NCBI RefSeq assembly: GCF_016907715.1
Contig: NZ_JAFBCM010000001.1
Span: 7,975,420-8,039,419, forward strand
DNA from: Tenggerimyces flavus
GTDB lineage: Bacteria > Actinomycetota > Actinomycetes > Propionibacteriales > Actinopolymorphaceae
Direction: 5' to 3'
DNA length: 64,000 nucleotides
Position 1 is the stretch's first letter. Every line of letters begins with the position of its first letter. The notes beneath the pieces are model-generated. The model had not been told where the DNA came from. It worked only from the letters and a program-made list of their open reading frames with translations, and searched no databases. This document shows positions 16,014-25,306 of the stretch, in pieces. The translations under genes were made by a program, and so were the position numbers.

Positions 16014-17570
16014 CTAGTGGAAGAAGTGCCGCGTCCCGGTCAGGTAGAGCGTCACGCCGGCCGCCGCGGCCGCCGCGATGACCTCTTCGTCGCGGACCGA
16101 GCCACCGGGCTGGACGACCGCCTTCACGCCCGCGTCCAGCAGCACCTGCAGGCCGTCGGCGAACGGGAAGAACGCGTCCGACGCCGCGACCGAGCCGGCC
16201 GCCCGCTCCCCTGCCCGCGACACGGCGAGCCGCGCGGAGTCGACCCGGTTGACCTGGCCCATGCCGACGCCGACCGTCGCGCGACCTGAGGCGAGCAGGA
16301 TCGCGTTCGACTTCACGGCCCGAACGGCCCGCCAGGCGAACGCGAGGTCCGCCAGGGTCGCGTCGTCCACCGCCGTGCCGGTCGCGAGCTTCCATTCGGC
16401 CGGGTCGTCGCCCGGGGCATCGATGCGGTCCTGACTCTGCATGAGCACGCCGCCCGAGATCTGGCGGAACTCCAACCCGTGCGGCGCCGGCTCCGGGCAT
16501 CGCAGCAGCCGGATGTTCTTCTTCTTGGTCAGGATCTCCAACGCACCAGGCTCGAAGTCCGGCGCGCACACGACCTCGGTGAAGACGTCGGCGACCTGCG
16601 TCGCCATGTCGGTCGAGACCGGGCGGTTCGTCGCGATCACGCCGCCGAACGCCGACACCGGGTCGCACGCGTGCGCCTTGGCGTGCGCCTCCGCGACGGA
16701 GGCGCCCACCGCGATGCCGCACGGGTTGGCGTGCTTGATGATCGCCACGCACGGGTCGGTGAAGTCGTACGCCGCCCGCAGCGCCGCGTCGGTGTCGGCG
16801 TAGTTGTTGTACGACATCTCCTTGCCGTGCAGCTGTTCCGCCGTCGCCAGCCCCGGCCGCCAGTGCGTGTAGAGGGCGGCGCGCTGGTGCGGGTTCTCGC
16901 CGTACCGCAGCACCGCGCCGAGCGACCAGGTCGCGCCAGTGAACTCGGGGAAGCCGCTGTCGGACGGCGCGTACTGCGCGGAGAACCAGGCCGCCACGGC
17001 CACGTCGTACTCCGCGATCAGCGAGAACGCGTCCGCCGCGAGCCGCTTGCGCTGGTCGAACGTGAAGCCGCCCGCCTCGACCGCCGCCAGCACGTCAGCG
17101 TACCGCGACGGCGAGACGACGACCGAGACCGAGGCGTGGTTCTTCGCCGCGGAACGGACCATCGCCGGCCCGCCGATGTCGATCTGCTCGACGACCTCGT
17201 CCGGCCCGGCGCCGGAGGCGACGGTCTCGCGGAACGGATAGAGGTTGCTCACCAGCAGGTCGAACGGGGCGATGCCGAACTCGTCCAGCTGCTGCTGGTG
17301 CTCGGGCTTGCGCAGGTCGGCGAGCAGGCCGGCGTGCACGTTCGGGTGCAGCGTCTTCACGCGTCCGTCGAGGCACTCGGGGAAGCCGGTCACCTGCTCG
17401 ATCCGCGTCACCGCGAGGCCGAAGCCCTCGATCGTCGCCGCGGTCGAGCCGGTCGAGACGAGCTCGACGCCGCCCGCGGCGAGGCCGCGGGCGAGGTCCT
17501 CGAGGCCGGTCTTGTCGTACACGCTGACCAACGCCCGGCGGATCGGGCGACGGCCGTCCTGAGTACTCAA
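16014..17570 (-). CDS. purH: Bifunctional AICAR transformylase/IMP cyclohydrolase
   Basis: Carries out the last two steps of IMP synthesis. The 518-residue protein has the N-terminal cyclohydrolase ([56 protein letters not shown]) and the C-terminal transformylase ([26 protein letters not shown], whose Lys-His pair is catalytic; [12 protein letters not shown]; and the terminal GTRHFFH). The start is TTG at 17570, overlapping the purN stop as TTGA, so translation is coupled to purN. No folD gene follows it here. Confidence 0.96.
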   Translation of the reverse strand: MSTQDGRRPIRRALVSVYDKTGLEDLARGLAAGGVELVSTGSTAATIEGFGLAVTRIEQVTGFPECLDGRVKTLHPNVHAGLLADLRKPEHQQQLDEFGIAPFDLLVSNLYPFRETVASGAGPDEVVEQIDIGGPAMVRSAAKNHASVSVVVSPSRYADVLAAVEAGGFTFDQRKRLAADAFSLIAEYDVAVAAWFSAQYAPSDSGFPEFTGATWSLGAVLRYGENPHQRAALYTHWRPGLATAEQLHGKEMSYNNYADTDAALRAAYDFTDPCVAIIKHANPCGIAVGASVAEAHAKAHACDPVSAFGGVIATNRPVSTDMATQVADVFTEVVCAPDFEPGALEILTKKKNIRLLRCPEPAPHGLEFRQISGGVLMQSQDRIDAPGDDPAEWKLATGTAVDDATLADLAFAWRAVRAVKSNAILLASGRATVGVGMGQVNRVDSARLAVSRAGERAAGSVAASDAFFPFADGLQVLLDAGVKAVVQPGGSVRDEEVIAAAAAAGVTLYLTGTRHFFH

Positions 17571-18172
17571 GGGATGGTGACCTTTCTGCCGTTCACGGTG
17601 AAGCCTTCGCGGACCATCCGGCCCACGGTGTCGACGAGCAGCTGGCGTTCGGCCCGTTTGATCCGTTCGTGCAGGGCGTCGACGGTGTCGTCGTCCTCGA
17701 CCGGAACGGCGGCCTGCGCCACGACTGGTCCGCTGTCGACGCCCTCGTCGACCACGAACAGCGTGACGCCGCTGAGCTTCACGCCGTACTCGATCGCGTC
17801 CCGCGGCCCGTGCATGCCAGGGAACGAGGGCAGCAGTGCGGGGTGGGTGTTGACGAACCGGCCGCCGTACAGCTCGAGGAACGCCTTGCCCGCGAGCTTC
17901 ATGAACCCGGCCGACACGACGAGCTCCGGCTCGTACTCCGCGACCTTGGCCGCGAGCGCGGCGTCCCAGTCGTCGCGGGTCTCGTAGTCCTTCACGCGGA
18001 CGACGAACGTGGGGATGCCGGCGCGTTCGGCTCGGCGCAGGCCCTCGATGTCGGTACGGTCGGCGCCGACGGCAACGATGCGGGCGCCGTACGACGCGTC
18101 ACCCGTGGCGTCCAGCAGGGCCTGCAGGTTCGTGCCCGAACCGGACACGAGGACGACGAGGCGGGCGCTCAG
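17567..18172 (-). CDS. purN: Phosphoribosylglycinamide formyltransferase
   Basis: Transfers a formyl group from 10-formyl-THF to GAR in purine synthesis. The conserved N-terminus is [20 protein letters not shown]; later [20 protein letters not shown] holds the catalytic Asn-His pair and [19 protein letters not shown] the Asp. The family normally starts with one residue before SARL. The codon there is CTG (18172-18170), preceded by AAGGAG at a spacing of six, so I place the start at CTG, giving 201 residues. The alternative is GTG 18244, adding 24 residues without family similarity. The stop overlaps the purH TTG start. Confidence 0.92.
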   Translation of the reverse strand: MSARLVVLVSGSGTNLQALLDATGDASYGARIVAVGADRTDIEGLRRAERAGIPTFVVRVKDYETRDDWDAALAAKVAEYEPELVVSAGFMKLAGKAFLELYGGRFVNTHPALLPSFPGMHGPRDAIEYGVKLSGVTLFVVDEGVDSGPVVAQAAVPVEDDDTVDALHERIKRAERQLLVDTVGRMVREGFTVNGRKVTIP

Positions 18173-18292
18173 CGTGGGCTCCTTGGGACTGCTCTGAAAC
18201 TTCGGCGGGACCGCGGTGCGTTGAAGTGCGGGACCGTCGGCCACGATAGCGGGAGCCGAAATCGATCACGGACACAGGATGAGGAGACCGGC

Positions 18293-18838
18293 GTGAGCGA
18301 CGAACGTGCGGGAGGCGACCCCGCACCGATCCCGTCCGAGGGCACCTCGGCGCCCCCGGACGCGAACCGGGTGTTCGGACAGGCGCCGCCGTCGCATCCA
18401 TTCAGTGCTCCGGCCGGCGGCCCTGGCGGCGACGGGCCGCCGCCAGTGAAGTTGTCGGAAGCGGACGACCGCAAGCTGCGCATCCGCGCGCGGCTGGCCG
18501 TCATCTTCGGCGCGGGCGCGTTGATCTTCGCCGTGCTCGCGTTCCCGCTCGGCCTGATCCTCGGCGTCGCGGCGATCGTGCTCGGTGCGCTGGCCCGCCG
18601 GAGCGCGCGCCCTGCTCGGGTGCGCGCTCCGGGAGCGGTGCCAGGCATCGTGCTCGGCATCGTCGCGACGGTCTTCGCCAGCTTCGTCGCGGTGACCGCC
18701 GCGGTGTTCTGGGACGAGGTGAGCGAGTACTACACCTGCATGGAGGGGGCGAACACCCGCACCTCGCAGGAGGGCTGCCAGGAGACGATGCGGAAGCGGC
18801 TCACTGAGCGCTTGGAAGCGGACGGTAGCGCAGGCTGA
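18293..18838 (+). CDS. DUF4190-like membrane protein
   Basis: A 181-residue protein. The first 60 residues are a Pro/Gly-rich disordered segment, followed by a charged stretch and two membrane helices (starting FGAGALIFAVLAFPLG and PGIVLGIVATVFASF), with the repeated GLILGVAAIVLGALARRSAR pattern typical of DUF4190. The C-terminus is short and polar with two cysteines (TCMEG, EGCQET). GTG 18293 is chosen because GAGGAG precedes it by seven bases. It lies on the strand opposite to the purine genes and overlaps the convergent DHFR-like gene by 38 bp. Function unknown. Confidence 0.75.
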   Translation: MSDERAGGDPAPIPSEGTSAPPDANRVFGQAPPSHPFSAPAGGPGGDGPPPVKLSEADDRKLRIRARLAVIFGAGALIFAVLAFPLGLILGVAAIVLGALARRSARPARVRAPGAVPGIVLGIVATVFASFVAVTAAVFWDEVSEYYTCMEGANTRTSQEGCQETMRKRLTERLEADGSAG

Positions 18839-19361
18839 CGGTCTGGTCCTGGGACGTGTAGACCCCGGTCCGCTCCCACTGGAGCCGCACCAGCTCCTCG
18901 CTCTCGAACAGCCGCACGCCGGTGCCGATCATCACCGGCAGGAGATGGATGATCAGCTCGTCGATCAGGCCTTGCCGCGCGGCCTGATGGGCGAGGTCGC
19001 CGCCGAAGATCTCGAGGTTCTTCCCGTTCGCGGCCTCCAGCCCGATCCGGACGGCCTCCTCCAGGCTGCAGTCGAGGAACGTGAGGCCCTCCTCGGGCAC
19101 GGTGTCCTCGGGATGGTGCGTGAGTACGAAGACCGGACCGTTCCAGGCGCCGCCGTATGCCTGCTTGGCCGTCTCGCCGGGGAAGAGCTTGGAGCCCCAG
19201 TCGTACGCGCGCCTGCCGCTGAGGATCGCGCCGGTCGTCGCGATCACCTCGTTGACCAGATCGGTGTCGTGCGTGTAAGTGCCCATCCAGTCCATCTCGT
19301 GGTTCGGGCCCGCGATGAAGCCGTCCAGGGACGTCGAGCGGTGCCAGAGAACCTTGCCCAT
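18801..19361 (-). CDS. Dihydrofolate reductase-like protein (RibD C-terminal family)
   Basis: A 186-residue protein related to the RibD C-terminal reductase domain. It has the opening SLDGFIAGPNHEMDWMG, the central GAILSGRRAYDWGSKLFPGE with the nucleotide loop, PVFVLTHHPED, and IFGGDLAHQAARQGLIDELI followed by PVMIGTGVRLF. These proteins are NADPH-dependent reductases of uncertain substrate; some YyaP/YwjB-type members are not true folate enzymes. The start ATG has a purine-rich leader. It separates purN from the DUF6350 gene, an insertion into an otherwise conserved block. Confidence 0.88.
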   Translation of the reverse strand: MGKVLWHRSTSLDGFIAGPNHEMDWMGTYTHDTDLVNEVIATTGAILSGRRAYDWGSKLFPGETAKQAYGGAWNGPVFVLTHHPEDTVPEEGLTFLDCSLEEAVRIGLEAANGKNLEIFGGDLAHQAARQGLIDELIIHLLPVMIGTGVRLFESEELVRLQWERTGVYTSQDQTVSLRYRPLPSAQ

Positions 19362-19372
19362 GGTCTTCTCCT

Positions 19373-20641
19373 TCAGTCCGTCGGTTCTTGCTCAGTACTG
19401 ACGGACTCGGCGGGAAAACTCATCGCTTTGGCTTCGCGCCAGAGTTTCCAGCCGGTGACAGCTGCCGCGGCGATGGCCGCGGCGAGGGCGAACGTGACGG
19501 TGACGAGCAGCGCGGTCTCGAGCGGCGGCGGGCCGACCTCGCTCAGCCTGCCGGGGCCGGCTCCCCCGCCCGCGATGGTGGCGACGGCGGCGAACGCCAA
19601 GCCGCCCGCGGCGCCCGTGAGCGCGCCGCGGATCGCCGCGCGGTCGACGGTCTGGGTGGGGAAACGGCGTACGGCGAGCGCGCCGCCGGCCAGCCCCGCG
19701 AGGAACGGGAGCGCGAGGAGCCCGTACATCCAGGTCGGCTGCGCACCCGGTGTCGGGAGCGCGGCGGTGAGCGGGAACGCGGGGATCGGGCCGAGCGTGA
19801 CGCCGGTGGTGGACACGGCCGTGTCCGTGCCGAGGGCGAAGCCGGGGCCAGCGACGAACGCGGCGGCGAAGACGACGGCGTTCGGGACGTACGCGAGGCC
19901 GACGAGCAGCAGCAGGATGCCGCCGACGAAGCCGGCGCCGAGGGCTTCGGTGAGGGACACGATGCGGCCGAAGTTGAGGACGAGGGCCGCGGTCAGGGCG
20001 ATCGCGCCCGCCGCCAGGAGGGTGGCGAGGGCGGCGGCTCCGCCGGTGACGGTCGCCCGGATCTCTTCGGGGAGCTGGGCCCAGGCTCGGCTCAGCCGGC
20101 CGCTGCCGGCGAGGATGCCGATTCCGCCGGCCACGAGCGCGGCTGCGGCGGGAGCCGCGGCGGCCCAGCCGGGGTGCGGGATGGCGCCGTGCGTACGGGC
20201 GAGGAGGCCGAGCAGCTCCGAGAGTGCGGCGTACCCGGCGGCGAGGGCGATGGCGCCGACGGCGAGGTCGGTGCGGACGCGGAAGACGCAGGTGCGGCCG
20301 ACCCACTTGCCGGCGTGGTAGAGCAGGGCGAGCGGCAGGATCGACAGCCCGAGCGGCGGGAGCGCGAGGTGCCCGTCGGTGAGCTCGAGCGGGACGCGGT
20401 GGGCCAATAGCCACGCGTCGAGGCCGAGGCGGAGCGCGGCGTGGGCCGTACCCCCGCTGGCGGTGAACCAGCCGATGACGGCGAGCGCCCCGCAGAGCAG
20501 GCTGCCGGCGAGCGCGGCCCAGCCGGCGGCGAGCAGTCCCCCGACGACCGGCGGGCGGAGCTCACGGGGACTCTGTTCCTCGCCCCGATCACCTGGGTCG
20601 CGCAGGAACGGTCGGGTGAGTACGCCGGTCATCCCCGCCAT
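19373..20641 (-). CDS. DUF6350/PerM-like polytopic membrane protein
   Basis: A 422-residue protein of about ten hydrophobic segments rich in Ala, Gly and Leu, for example GWAALAGSLLCGALAVIGWF and LALGLSILPLALLYHAGKW-like helices, with a short charged C-terminus. Its position between sucD and purN matches the actinobacterial DUF6350 family, whose mycobacterial member PerM is a cell-division-associated membrane protein. The start may be ATG 20641 or ATG 20632. A longer frame to 20719 would enter the tandem hairpin repeats and is rejected. The assignment rests on context and membrane topology more than on a catalytic motif. Confidence 0.75.
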   Translation of the reverse strand: MAGMTGVLTRPFLRDPGDRGEEQSPRELRPPVVGGLLAAGWAALAGSLLCGALAVIGWFTASGGTAHAALRLGLDAWLLAHRVPLELTDGHLALPPLGLSILPLALLYHAGKWVGRTCVFRVRTDLAVGAIALAAGYAALSELLGLLARTHGAIPHPGWAAAAPAAAALVAGGIGILAGSGRLSRAWAQLPEEIRATVTGGAAALATLLAAGAIALTAALVLNFGRIVSLTEALGAGFVGGILLLLVGLAYVPNAVVFAAAFVAGPGFALGTDTAVSTTGVTLGPIPAFPLTAALPTPGAQPTWMYGLLALPFLAGLAGGALAVRRFPTQTVDRAAIRGALTGAAGGLAFAAVATIAGGGAGPGRLSEVGPPPLETALLVTVTFALAAAIAAAAVTGWKLWREAKAMSFPAESVSTEQEPTD

Positions 20642-20706
20642 CGTCGCAGCCGAACGGGCACGTGCTCGGGACTGACACGCAGAGCCTGGGCACCCGAGCC
20701 GAGTTT

Positions 20707-20905
20707 GGGTCGGGGGCACCCTCGTCCGAACCTATGGGACCGAGGTGCCCCTCACCCAGCGGTCACCGCCACCCGAGCATGGGTCGGGGGCACCCTCGTC
20801 CGAACCTATGGGACCGGGGTGCCCCTCACCCAGCGGTCACCGCCACCCGAGCATGGGTCGGGGGCACCCTCGTCCGAACCTATGGGACGTGGGTGCCCCC
20901 GACCC
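20707..20905. repeat. Three tandem 74-bp units, each with a 51-bp AACCTAT hairpin
   Basis: Units begin at 20707, 20781 and 20855. Each has a 21-nt left arm (GGGTCGGGGGCACCC then TCGTCC), the loop GAACCTATG, and a 21-nt right arm with GGTGCCC at its centre; 23 bp spacers beginning AGCGGTCACCGCC join them. The left arm and loop are identical in all three, while the right arms differ. The copy nearest sucD pairs best (one mismatch) and starts its right arm 18-38 bp after the sucD stop, consistent with a 3'-end signal. The same hairpin family recurs at 30375 and 30460. Confidence 0.85.
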
Positions 20906-20922
20906 AACCGAGCGGGCGGTGG

Positions 20923-21813
20923 TCAGCCGAGCGACTGGACGACCTCGCGGACGAGCTGGGCGGTCGCGGACGGCGTCTTGCCGACCTTCACGCCACACGC
21001 CTCGAGCGCCTCCTGCTTGGCCGCCGCCGTACCCGACGAGCCCGACACGATCGCGCCGGCGTGGCCCATCGTCTTGCCCTCGGGTGCGGTGAAGCCCGCG
21101 ACGTAGCCGACGACCGGCTTCGTCACGTTCGCCTTGATGAAGTCGGCCGCGCGCTCCTCGGCGTCGCCGCCGATCTCGCCGATCATCACGATCACGTCGG
21201 TCTCGGGGTCCTCCTGGAACGCCGCGAGCGCGTCGATGTGCGTGGTGCCGACGATCGGGTCGCCGCCGATGCCGACCGACGTCGAGAAACCGATCTCGCG
21301 GAGCTCGTACATCATCTGGTACGTCAGCGTGCCCGACTTCGACACCAGCCCGATCCGTCCCGGGCCGGCGATCGACGCGGGGATGATGCCGGCGTAGGAC
21401 TTGCCGGGCGACGCGACACCCGGGCAGTTCGGCCCGATCACGCGCGTCTTCGAGCCCTCGACCAGCGAACGGGCCACGAACGTCGCCGAGTCGTGCACCG
21501 GGATGCCCTCGGTGATCACGATCGCCAGCCCGATCTCGGCGTCGATCGCCTCGAGGACGGCGGCCTTCGCGAACGCCGGGGGTACGAAGATCACCGACGT
21601 GTTCGCGCCGGTCTCCGACATCGCGTCCGCCACGGTGCCGAACACCGGTAGCTTCGTGCCGTCGAAGTCGACGTGCTGACCGGCCTTGCGCGGGTTCGTG
21701 CCGCCGACGATCTGCGAACCGGCCGCCAGCATCTTGCGCGTGTGGTTGGAGCCCTCGGCGCCGGTCATCCCCTGAACGATGATCCGGCTTTCCTCGTTGA
21801 GAAAGATCGCCAT
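20923..21813 (-). CDS. sucD: Succinyl-CoA ligase (ADP-forming) subunit alpha
   Basis: TCA-cycle enzyme converting succinyl-CoA to succinate with ATP formation, acting as a complex with SucC. The 296-residue protein has the CoA-binding N-terminus ([29 protein letters not shown]), [19 protein letters not shown], and the phosphohistidine loop [20 protein letters not shown], with His as the phosphorylated residue. It follows sucC by 18 bp and is cotranscribed with it. The stop codon is followed by a tandem hairpin array. Confidence 0.97.
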   Translation of the reverse strand: MAIFLNEESRIIVQGMTGAEGSNHTRKMLAAGSQIVGGTNPRKAGQHVDFDGTKLPVFGTVADAMSETGANTSVIFVPPAFAKAAVLEAIDAEIGLAIVITEGIPVHDSATFVARSLVEGSKTRVIGPNCPGVASPGKSYAGIIPASIAGPGRIGLVSKSGTLTYQMMYELREIGFSTSVGIGGDPIVGTTHIDALAAFQEDPETDVIVMIGEIGGDAEERAADFIKANVTKPVVGYVAGFTAPEGKTMGHAGAIVSGSSGTAAAKQEALEACGVKVGKTPSATAQLVREVVQSLG

Positions 21814-21831
21814 GCGAGTAAGCCAGCCCCT

Positions 21832-23013
21832 CTACTTCGCCTGCGCGGCGAGCTCGGCCGCGCGGCGCGCGGCTCCGTCCATCGTGTCGACCTGCTCCAC
21901 GAGGGAGTGGTTCGCCTCGGTGAGGATCTGCCGCCCGAGCTCGGCGTTGTTGCCGTCGAGCCGTACGACGAGCGGCTTCGTCAGGGCCTGGCCGTGCTCC
22001 TCGAGCAGCTTCAGCGCGGCGACGATGCCGTTCGCGACCGCGTCGCAGGCGGTGATTCCGCCGAACACGTTGACGAAGACGGCCCGTACGTCCGGGTCGG
22101 ACAGCACGATCTCGAGCCCGTTCGCCATCACCTCGGCGGAGGCACCGCCACCGATGTCGAGGAAGTTCGCGGGCTTGACCCCACCGAACTCCTCACCGGC
22201 GTACGCGACGACGTCCAGCGTGCTCATGACCAGCCCGGCACCGTTGCCGATGATGCCGACCTCGCCCTGCAGCTTGACGTAGTTGAGGTCCTTCTCCTTG
22301 GCCGCCTGCTCGAGCGGGTCGTTCGCGGCCTTGTCCTCGAAGGCGGCATGGTCCTCGTGCCGGAACGCGGCGTTCTCGTCCAGCGTGACCTTGCCGTCGA
22401 GCGCCTCGATGCCCCCGGCGCCGCCGAGTTTGACGAGCGGGTTGACCTCGACGAGCGTCGCGTCCTCTTCGATGAAGACCGTCCACAGCTTCTGGATCGT
22501 CGCCGCGGCGTCGTCGGCGATGTCGGCCGGGAACTTCGCGGCCGTCGCGATCTCGCGTGCCTTCGCCTCGTCGACGCCGGTGATCGGGTCGATCGACACC
22601 TTCGCGACGGCATCGGGGTTGGTCTTGGCGACCTCCTCGATCTCCACGCCACCCTCGGCGCTCGCGATCGAGAGGTAGGCACGGTTGGCGCGGTCGACGA
22701 GGAACGAGAAGTAGTACTCCTCGGCGATCTCGGCACCGGGCGAGATCAGCACGCGGTGGACGATGTGACCCTTGATGTCCATCCCGAGAATGGCGCGGGC
22801 ATGGGTCTCGGCCTCGTCGGGAGTCTTGGCGAGCTTGACGCCGCCAGCCTTCCCGCGGCCGCCGGTCTTCACCTGGGCCTTGACCACCACCAGCCCGCCG
22901 AACTCCTCAGCCGCGGCACGGGCCTCTTCCGGGGTCTGCACGACCCGGCCCAGAGTGACCGGAACGTCGTGTTTGGCGAAGAGCTCCTTCGCCTGGTACT
23001 CCATCAGGTCCAC
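21832..23013 (-). CDS. sucC: Succinyl-CoA ligase (ADP-forming) subunit beta
   Basis: Nucleotide-binding subunit of succinyl-CoA synthetase. The protein of 393 residues begins (V)[20 protein letters not shown] at GTG 23013, matching the family N-terminus; the frame upstream of that is discarded. An ATP-grasp region follows ([30 protein letters not shown] with metal ligands), then [19 protein letters not shown] and [17 protein letters not shown]. It is followed by sucD in the normal operon order. Confidence 0.97.
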   Translation of the reverse strand: MDLMEYQAKELFAKHDVPVTLGRVVQTPEEARAAAEEFGGLVVVKAQVKTGGRGKAGGVKLAKTPDEAETHARAILGMDIKGHIVHRVLISPGAEIAEEYYFSFLVDRANRAYLSIASAEGGVEIEEVAKTNPDAVAKVSIDPITGVDEAKAREIATAAKFPADIADDAAATIQKLWTVFIEEDATLVEVNPLVKLGGAGGIEALDGKVTLDENAAFRHEDHAAFEDKAANDPLEQAAKEKDLNYVKLQGEVGIIGNGAGLVMSTLDVVAYAGEEFGGVKPANFLDIGGGASAEVMANGLEIVLSDPDVRAVFVNVFGGITACDAVANGIVAALKLLEEHGQALTKPLVVRLDGNNAELGRQILTEANHSLVEQVDTMDGAARRAAELAAQAK

Positions 23014-23148
23014 GGATGCTCTCCCGCACTTCTTTTCGGCTCCGGCATTCGAACGCCCCAGCGAAGCGGAGCCTAACCCCGCCACCAGTGACGAAGGGCG
23101 CCGGGGTCAGAGCACGGAGCGACCGCGGCCCCGGCTCCATCCGCGCCG

Positions 23149-23661
23149 TCAGGTCAGCCGGAGGAGCAAGAACTTCTGGTTCGCCCCGCCCGTGCAGTCC
23201 AGCTCTCGCAGCACCGGCTTGTTGCCAGGCTCCGTCAAGGCCAAGCCGGCACACCGGGCGGAGTGGACGCTGATCAGCCGAGTGGTCCCATCCGTACTCA
23301 TCGTCTGGATCTCCCACTGCTGTTCGCTCGCCCCCGTGCAAGCCACGTGCTTCACCAGCGACCCAGGCCCGACGGTGATCCGCGGCACCGCCCAGCACGT
23401 GTTCGTGGACGTGTTCCGGATCTCATGGTTCCCACGAGGGTCCGACGTGATCCCCCAGGTCTGAGCCGGCAGGCCGCGGTCCAGCATCGAGACCAGAGGA
23501 TCCACCGTCTGGGTCTCGGCCGTCGCGAAGCGCCGCGTGTCGGGGTCGGAGATCAGGAACGATCCATCCACGTCCGGCACAGCCGAAGCAACAGCCGGGC
23601 CAGCGACGCAAACCAGCGCCAGAAGCGATGCACCGAAAGCGCGCAGGAACGTACGTCTCAT
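23149..23661 (-). CDS. Secreted ricin-B-like beta-trefoil protein
   Basis: A 170-residue exported protein. A signal peptide (MRRTFLRAFGASLLALVCVA, then VASAVPD) precedes one beta-trefoil-sized domain with three QxW-like motifs spaced about 40 residues apart: AQTWGI, EQQWEI and NQKFLL, with paired cysteines (TCWAVP and VACTG; ARCAG and DCTGG). Such domains bind galactose or xylan sugars and are often attached to enzymes, but here the domain stands alone. It lies between sucC and the cobalamin-binding protein, on the minus strand, with GGGGTGG before its ATG. The partner enzyme, if any, is not in the window. Confidence 0.8.
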   Translation of the reverse strand: MRRTFLRAFGASLLALVCVAGPAVASAVPDVDGSFLISDPDTRRFATAETQTVDPLVSMLDRGLPAQTWGITSDPRGNHEIRNTSTNTCWAVPRITVGPGSLVKHVACTGASEQQWEIQTMSTDGTTRLISVHSARCAGLALTEPGNKPVLRELDCTGGANQKFLLLRLT

Positions 23662-23739
23662 CGTCCACCCCCGGATCGAGTTCCGCTCGTACCCGGAAGC
23701 GTCCCAGCGCCGGCGCCCACGGAGCCAGGGATCTGGCAG

Positions 23740-24165
23740 CTAGCTGCCCGCCGAGTCCCCAAGATGCGCGCGGACCCAGGCCACGATGTCGTGCGTCGGC
23801 GTGCCCGGAGTGAAGACCTTGGCGACGCCGATCTTCTCCAGCAGGGGTACGTCGGCGTCCGGGATGATCCCGCCGCCGAACACCGCGATGTCCTCGGCGC
23901 CGCGTTCGCGCAGCAGTTCGACTGTGCGCTGGAACAGCGTCATGTGCGCGCCCGACAGGACGGACAGGCCGATGCCGTCCGCGTCCTCCTGGATCGCGGT
24001 CTCGACGATCTGCTCCGGCGTCTGGTGCAGGCCGGTGTAGATCACCTCCATGCCGGCGTCGCGCAGCGCCCGGGCGACGACCTTGGCACCGCGGTCGTGT
24101 CCGTCTAGTCCGGGTTTGGCCACCACGACCCGGATCGGGCTGGTAGCCGGCGTTCCGCCAGTCAC
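23740..24165 (-). CDS. Cobalamin-binding small subunit of an acyl-CoA mutase (IcmB-like)
   Basis: A 141-residue B12-binding domain. [20 protein letters not shown] carries the DxHxxG motif whose histidine ligates cobalt. [11 protein letters not shown] and [12 protein letters not shown] supply the other dimethylbenzimidazole-pocket motifs. Length and sequence match the small subunit of isobutyryl-CoA or 2-hydroxyisobutyryl-CoA mutase rather than a full methylmalonyl-CoA mutase. GTG 24165 starts directly before GGTPATSP, the family start region. The catalytic large subunit is not in the window. It is divergent from a lipase gene. Confidence 0.88.
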   Translation of the reverse strand: MTGGTPATSPIRVVVAKPGLDGHDRGAKVVARALRDAGMEVIYTGLHQTPEQIVETAIQEDADGIGLSVLSGAHMTLFQRTVELLRERGAEDIAVFGGGIIPDADVPLLEKIGVAKVFTPGTPTHDIVAWVRAHLGDSAGS

Positions 24166-24272
24166 GAGGTGGAGCCTAACCCCACGAATCCGAGGTTGCC
24201 GTCCAGCAACCGGTTGCCGATCATGACCTGAGGGGTACTTACAGGTAACAAGCGGGATGGGTCGGAGGACGA

Positions 24273-25178
24273 GTGCTCGAACCGGTATGGAAGGTGTGCG
24301 CCGACGTGGCTGTCGGCGTACGTGCTGCCGCGATCGAGGCCACCTGGATCGGCGTGCACCTCGCCACGTACCCGCTCGGCCTGCTCCGCGAGGAGCCGTC
24401 ACCCGGCCACCCGTTCTCCATCGACCGCCTGCCACCGATCCAGCGCGGGCTGCTGGTCGGCAACATTGAGGCCGCGGGCACGCCGATCCTGCTCGTGCAC
24501 GGCATCGTCGACAACCGCTCGATCTTCGGGCCGCTGCGCGCCAGCCTGCACCGGCGCGGGTTCGGCCGGGTGCTGTCGTTCTCGTACGGACCCCTCCCGA
24601 CCGACGTACGCGAGCCTGCCGAGGCGCTCCGCGAGGCGCTCGAGGAGGTCTGCGAGGAGACCGGGTACGACAAGATCCACCTCGTCGGGCACAGCCTCGG
24701 CGGGCTGATCGCCCGCTACTGCGTCCAGAAGCTGGGCGGCCACGAACGCGTCCATACGCTCGTCACGCTCGGGACGCCGCATCTCGGCACGAACGCGGCC
24801 AAGATCCTGCCCCTCCCGTTGCTCAAGCAGCTGCGCCCGGGCAGCACGCTGCTGACCGAGCTCGCCGCGCCGGCGCCGGAGGTTGCGACCCGGTTCGTCG
24901 CCTTCTGGAGCGACCTCGACGAGGTCATCCACCCGCAGACCAACGCCCAGCTCGAGCACCCCGACCTGCACGTACGCAACGTTCCCGTGCATGGCGTCGG
25001 GCACCTGACGCTGCCGATCGACGGCCGGGTGGCACGTGAACTTGCCCGCATGCTGGCCCAACTCGACTCGGCCAGCGACACGGTGGTCACGTTCGGTAGC
25101 GAGAGAACAGGTCACGCTTCGGTCACGAGCGGCTACCCTGAGACAGATTTTTCGTCCAATTTGTCCGATATGGCGTAA
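24273..25178 (+). CDS. Alpha/beta-hydrolase (lipase-like)
   Basis: A 301-residue serine hydrolase. [15 protein letters not shown] forms the oxyanion region, [20 protein letters not shown] the nucleophile elbow with Ser141, and [14 protein letters not shown] a conserved lipase segment; a late Asp and His (GVGHLTLP) complete the triad. This resembles actinobacterial triacylglycerol lipases/esterases of the LipA-like class. No N-terminal signal peptide is obvious; the first 35 residues contain one hydrophobic stretch that could act as an anchor. GTG 24273 has GGAGG nine bases upstream. Confidence 0.88.
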   Translation: MLEPVWKVCADVAVGVRAAAIEATWIGVHLATYPLGLLREEPSPGHPFSIDRLPPIQRGLLVGNIEAAGTPILLVHGIVDNRSIFGPLRASLHRRGFGRVLSFSYGPLPTDVREPAEALREALEEVCEETGYDKIHLVGHSLGGLIARYCVQKLGGHERVHTLVTLGTPHLGTNAAKILPLPLLKQLRPGSTLLTELAAPAPEVATRFVAFWSDLDEVIHPQTNAQLEHPDLHVRNVPVHGVGHLTLPIDGRVARELARMLAQLDSASDTVVTFGSERTGHASVTSGYPETDFSSNLSDMA

Positions 25179-25306
25179 TTCGAAGGCCGAATTCGGCACT
25201 TTCTGTGCGTGGGGATTTGGCAGCGGTAGTCCGATCCGTTATCGTCCTGCCGGTCTGGATCGGTAGATCGTCCATGGAAGATTTCCCACGGAAGGGTTTC
25301 CCGCAC

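Noticed and set aside
20642-20719. N-terminal extension of the DUF6350 gene
   Set aside because: It would begin inside the tandem hairpin repeats and has no ribosome site; internal ATGs at 20641 and 20632 fit.
25179-25306. Riboswitch (for example c-di-AMP) upstream of the M23 peptidase gene
   Set aside because: M23 and Rpf-type genes often have such leaders, but I could not match the conserved motif. Only a small GCCGAATTCGGC palindrome (25187-25198) is visible.
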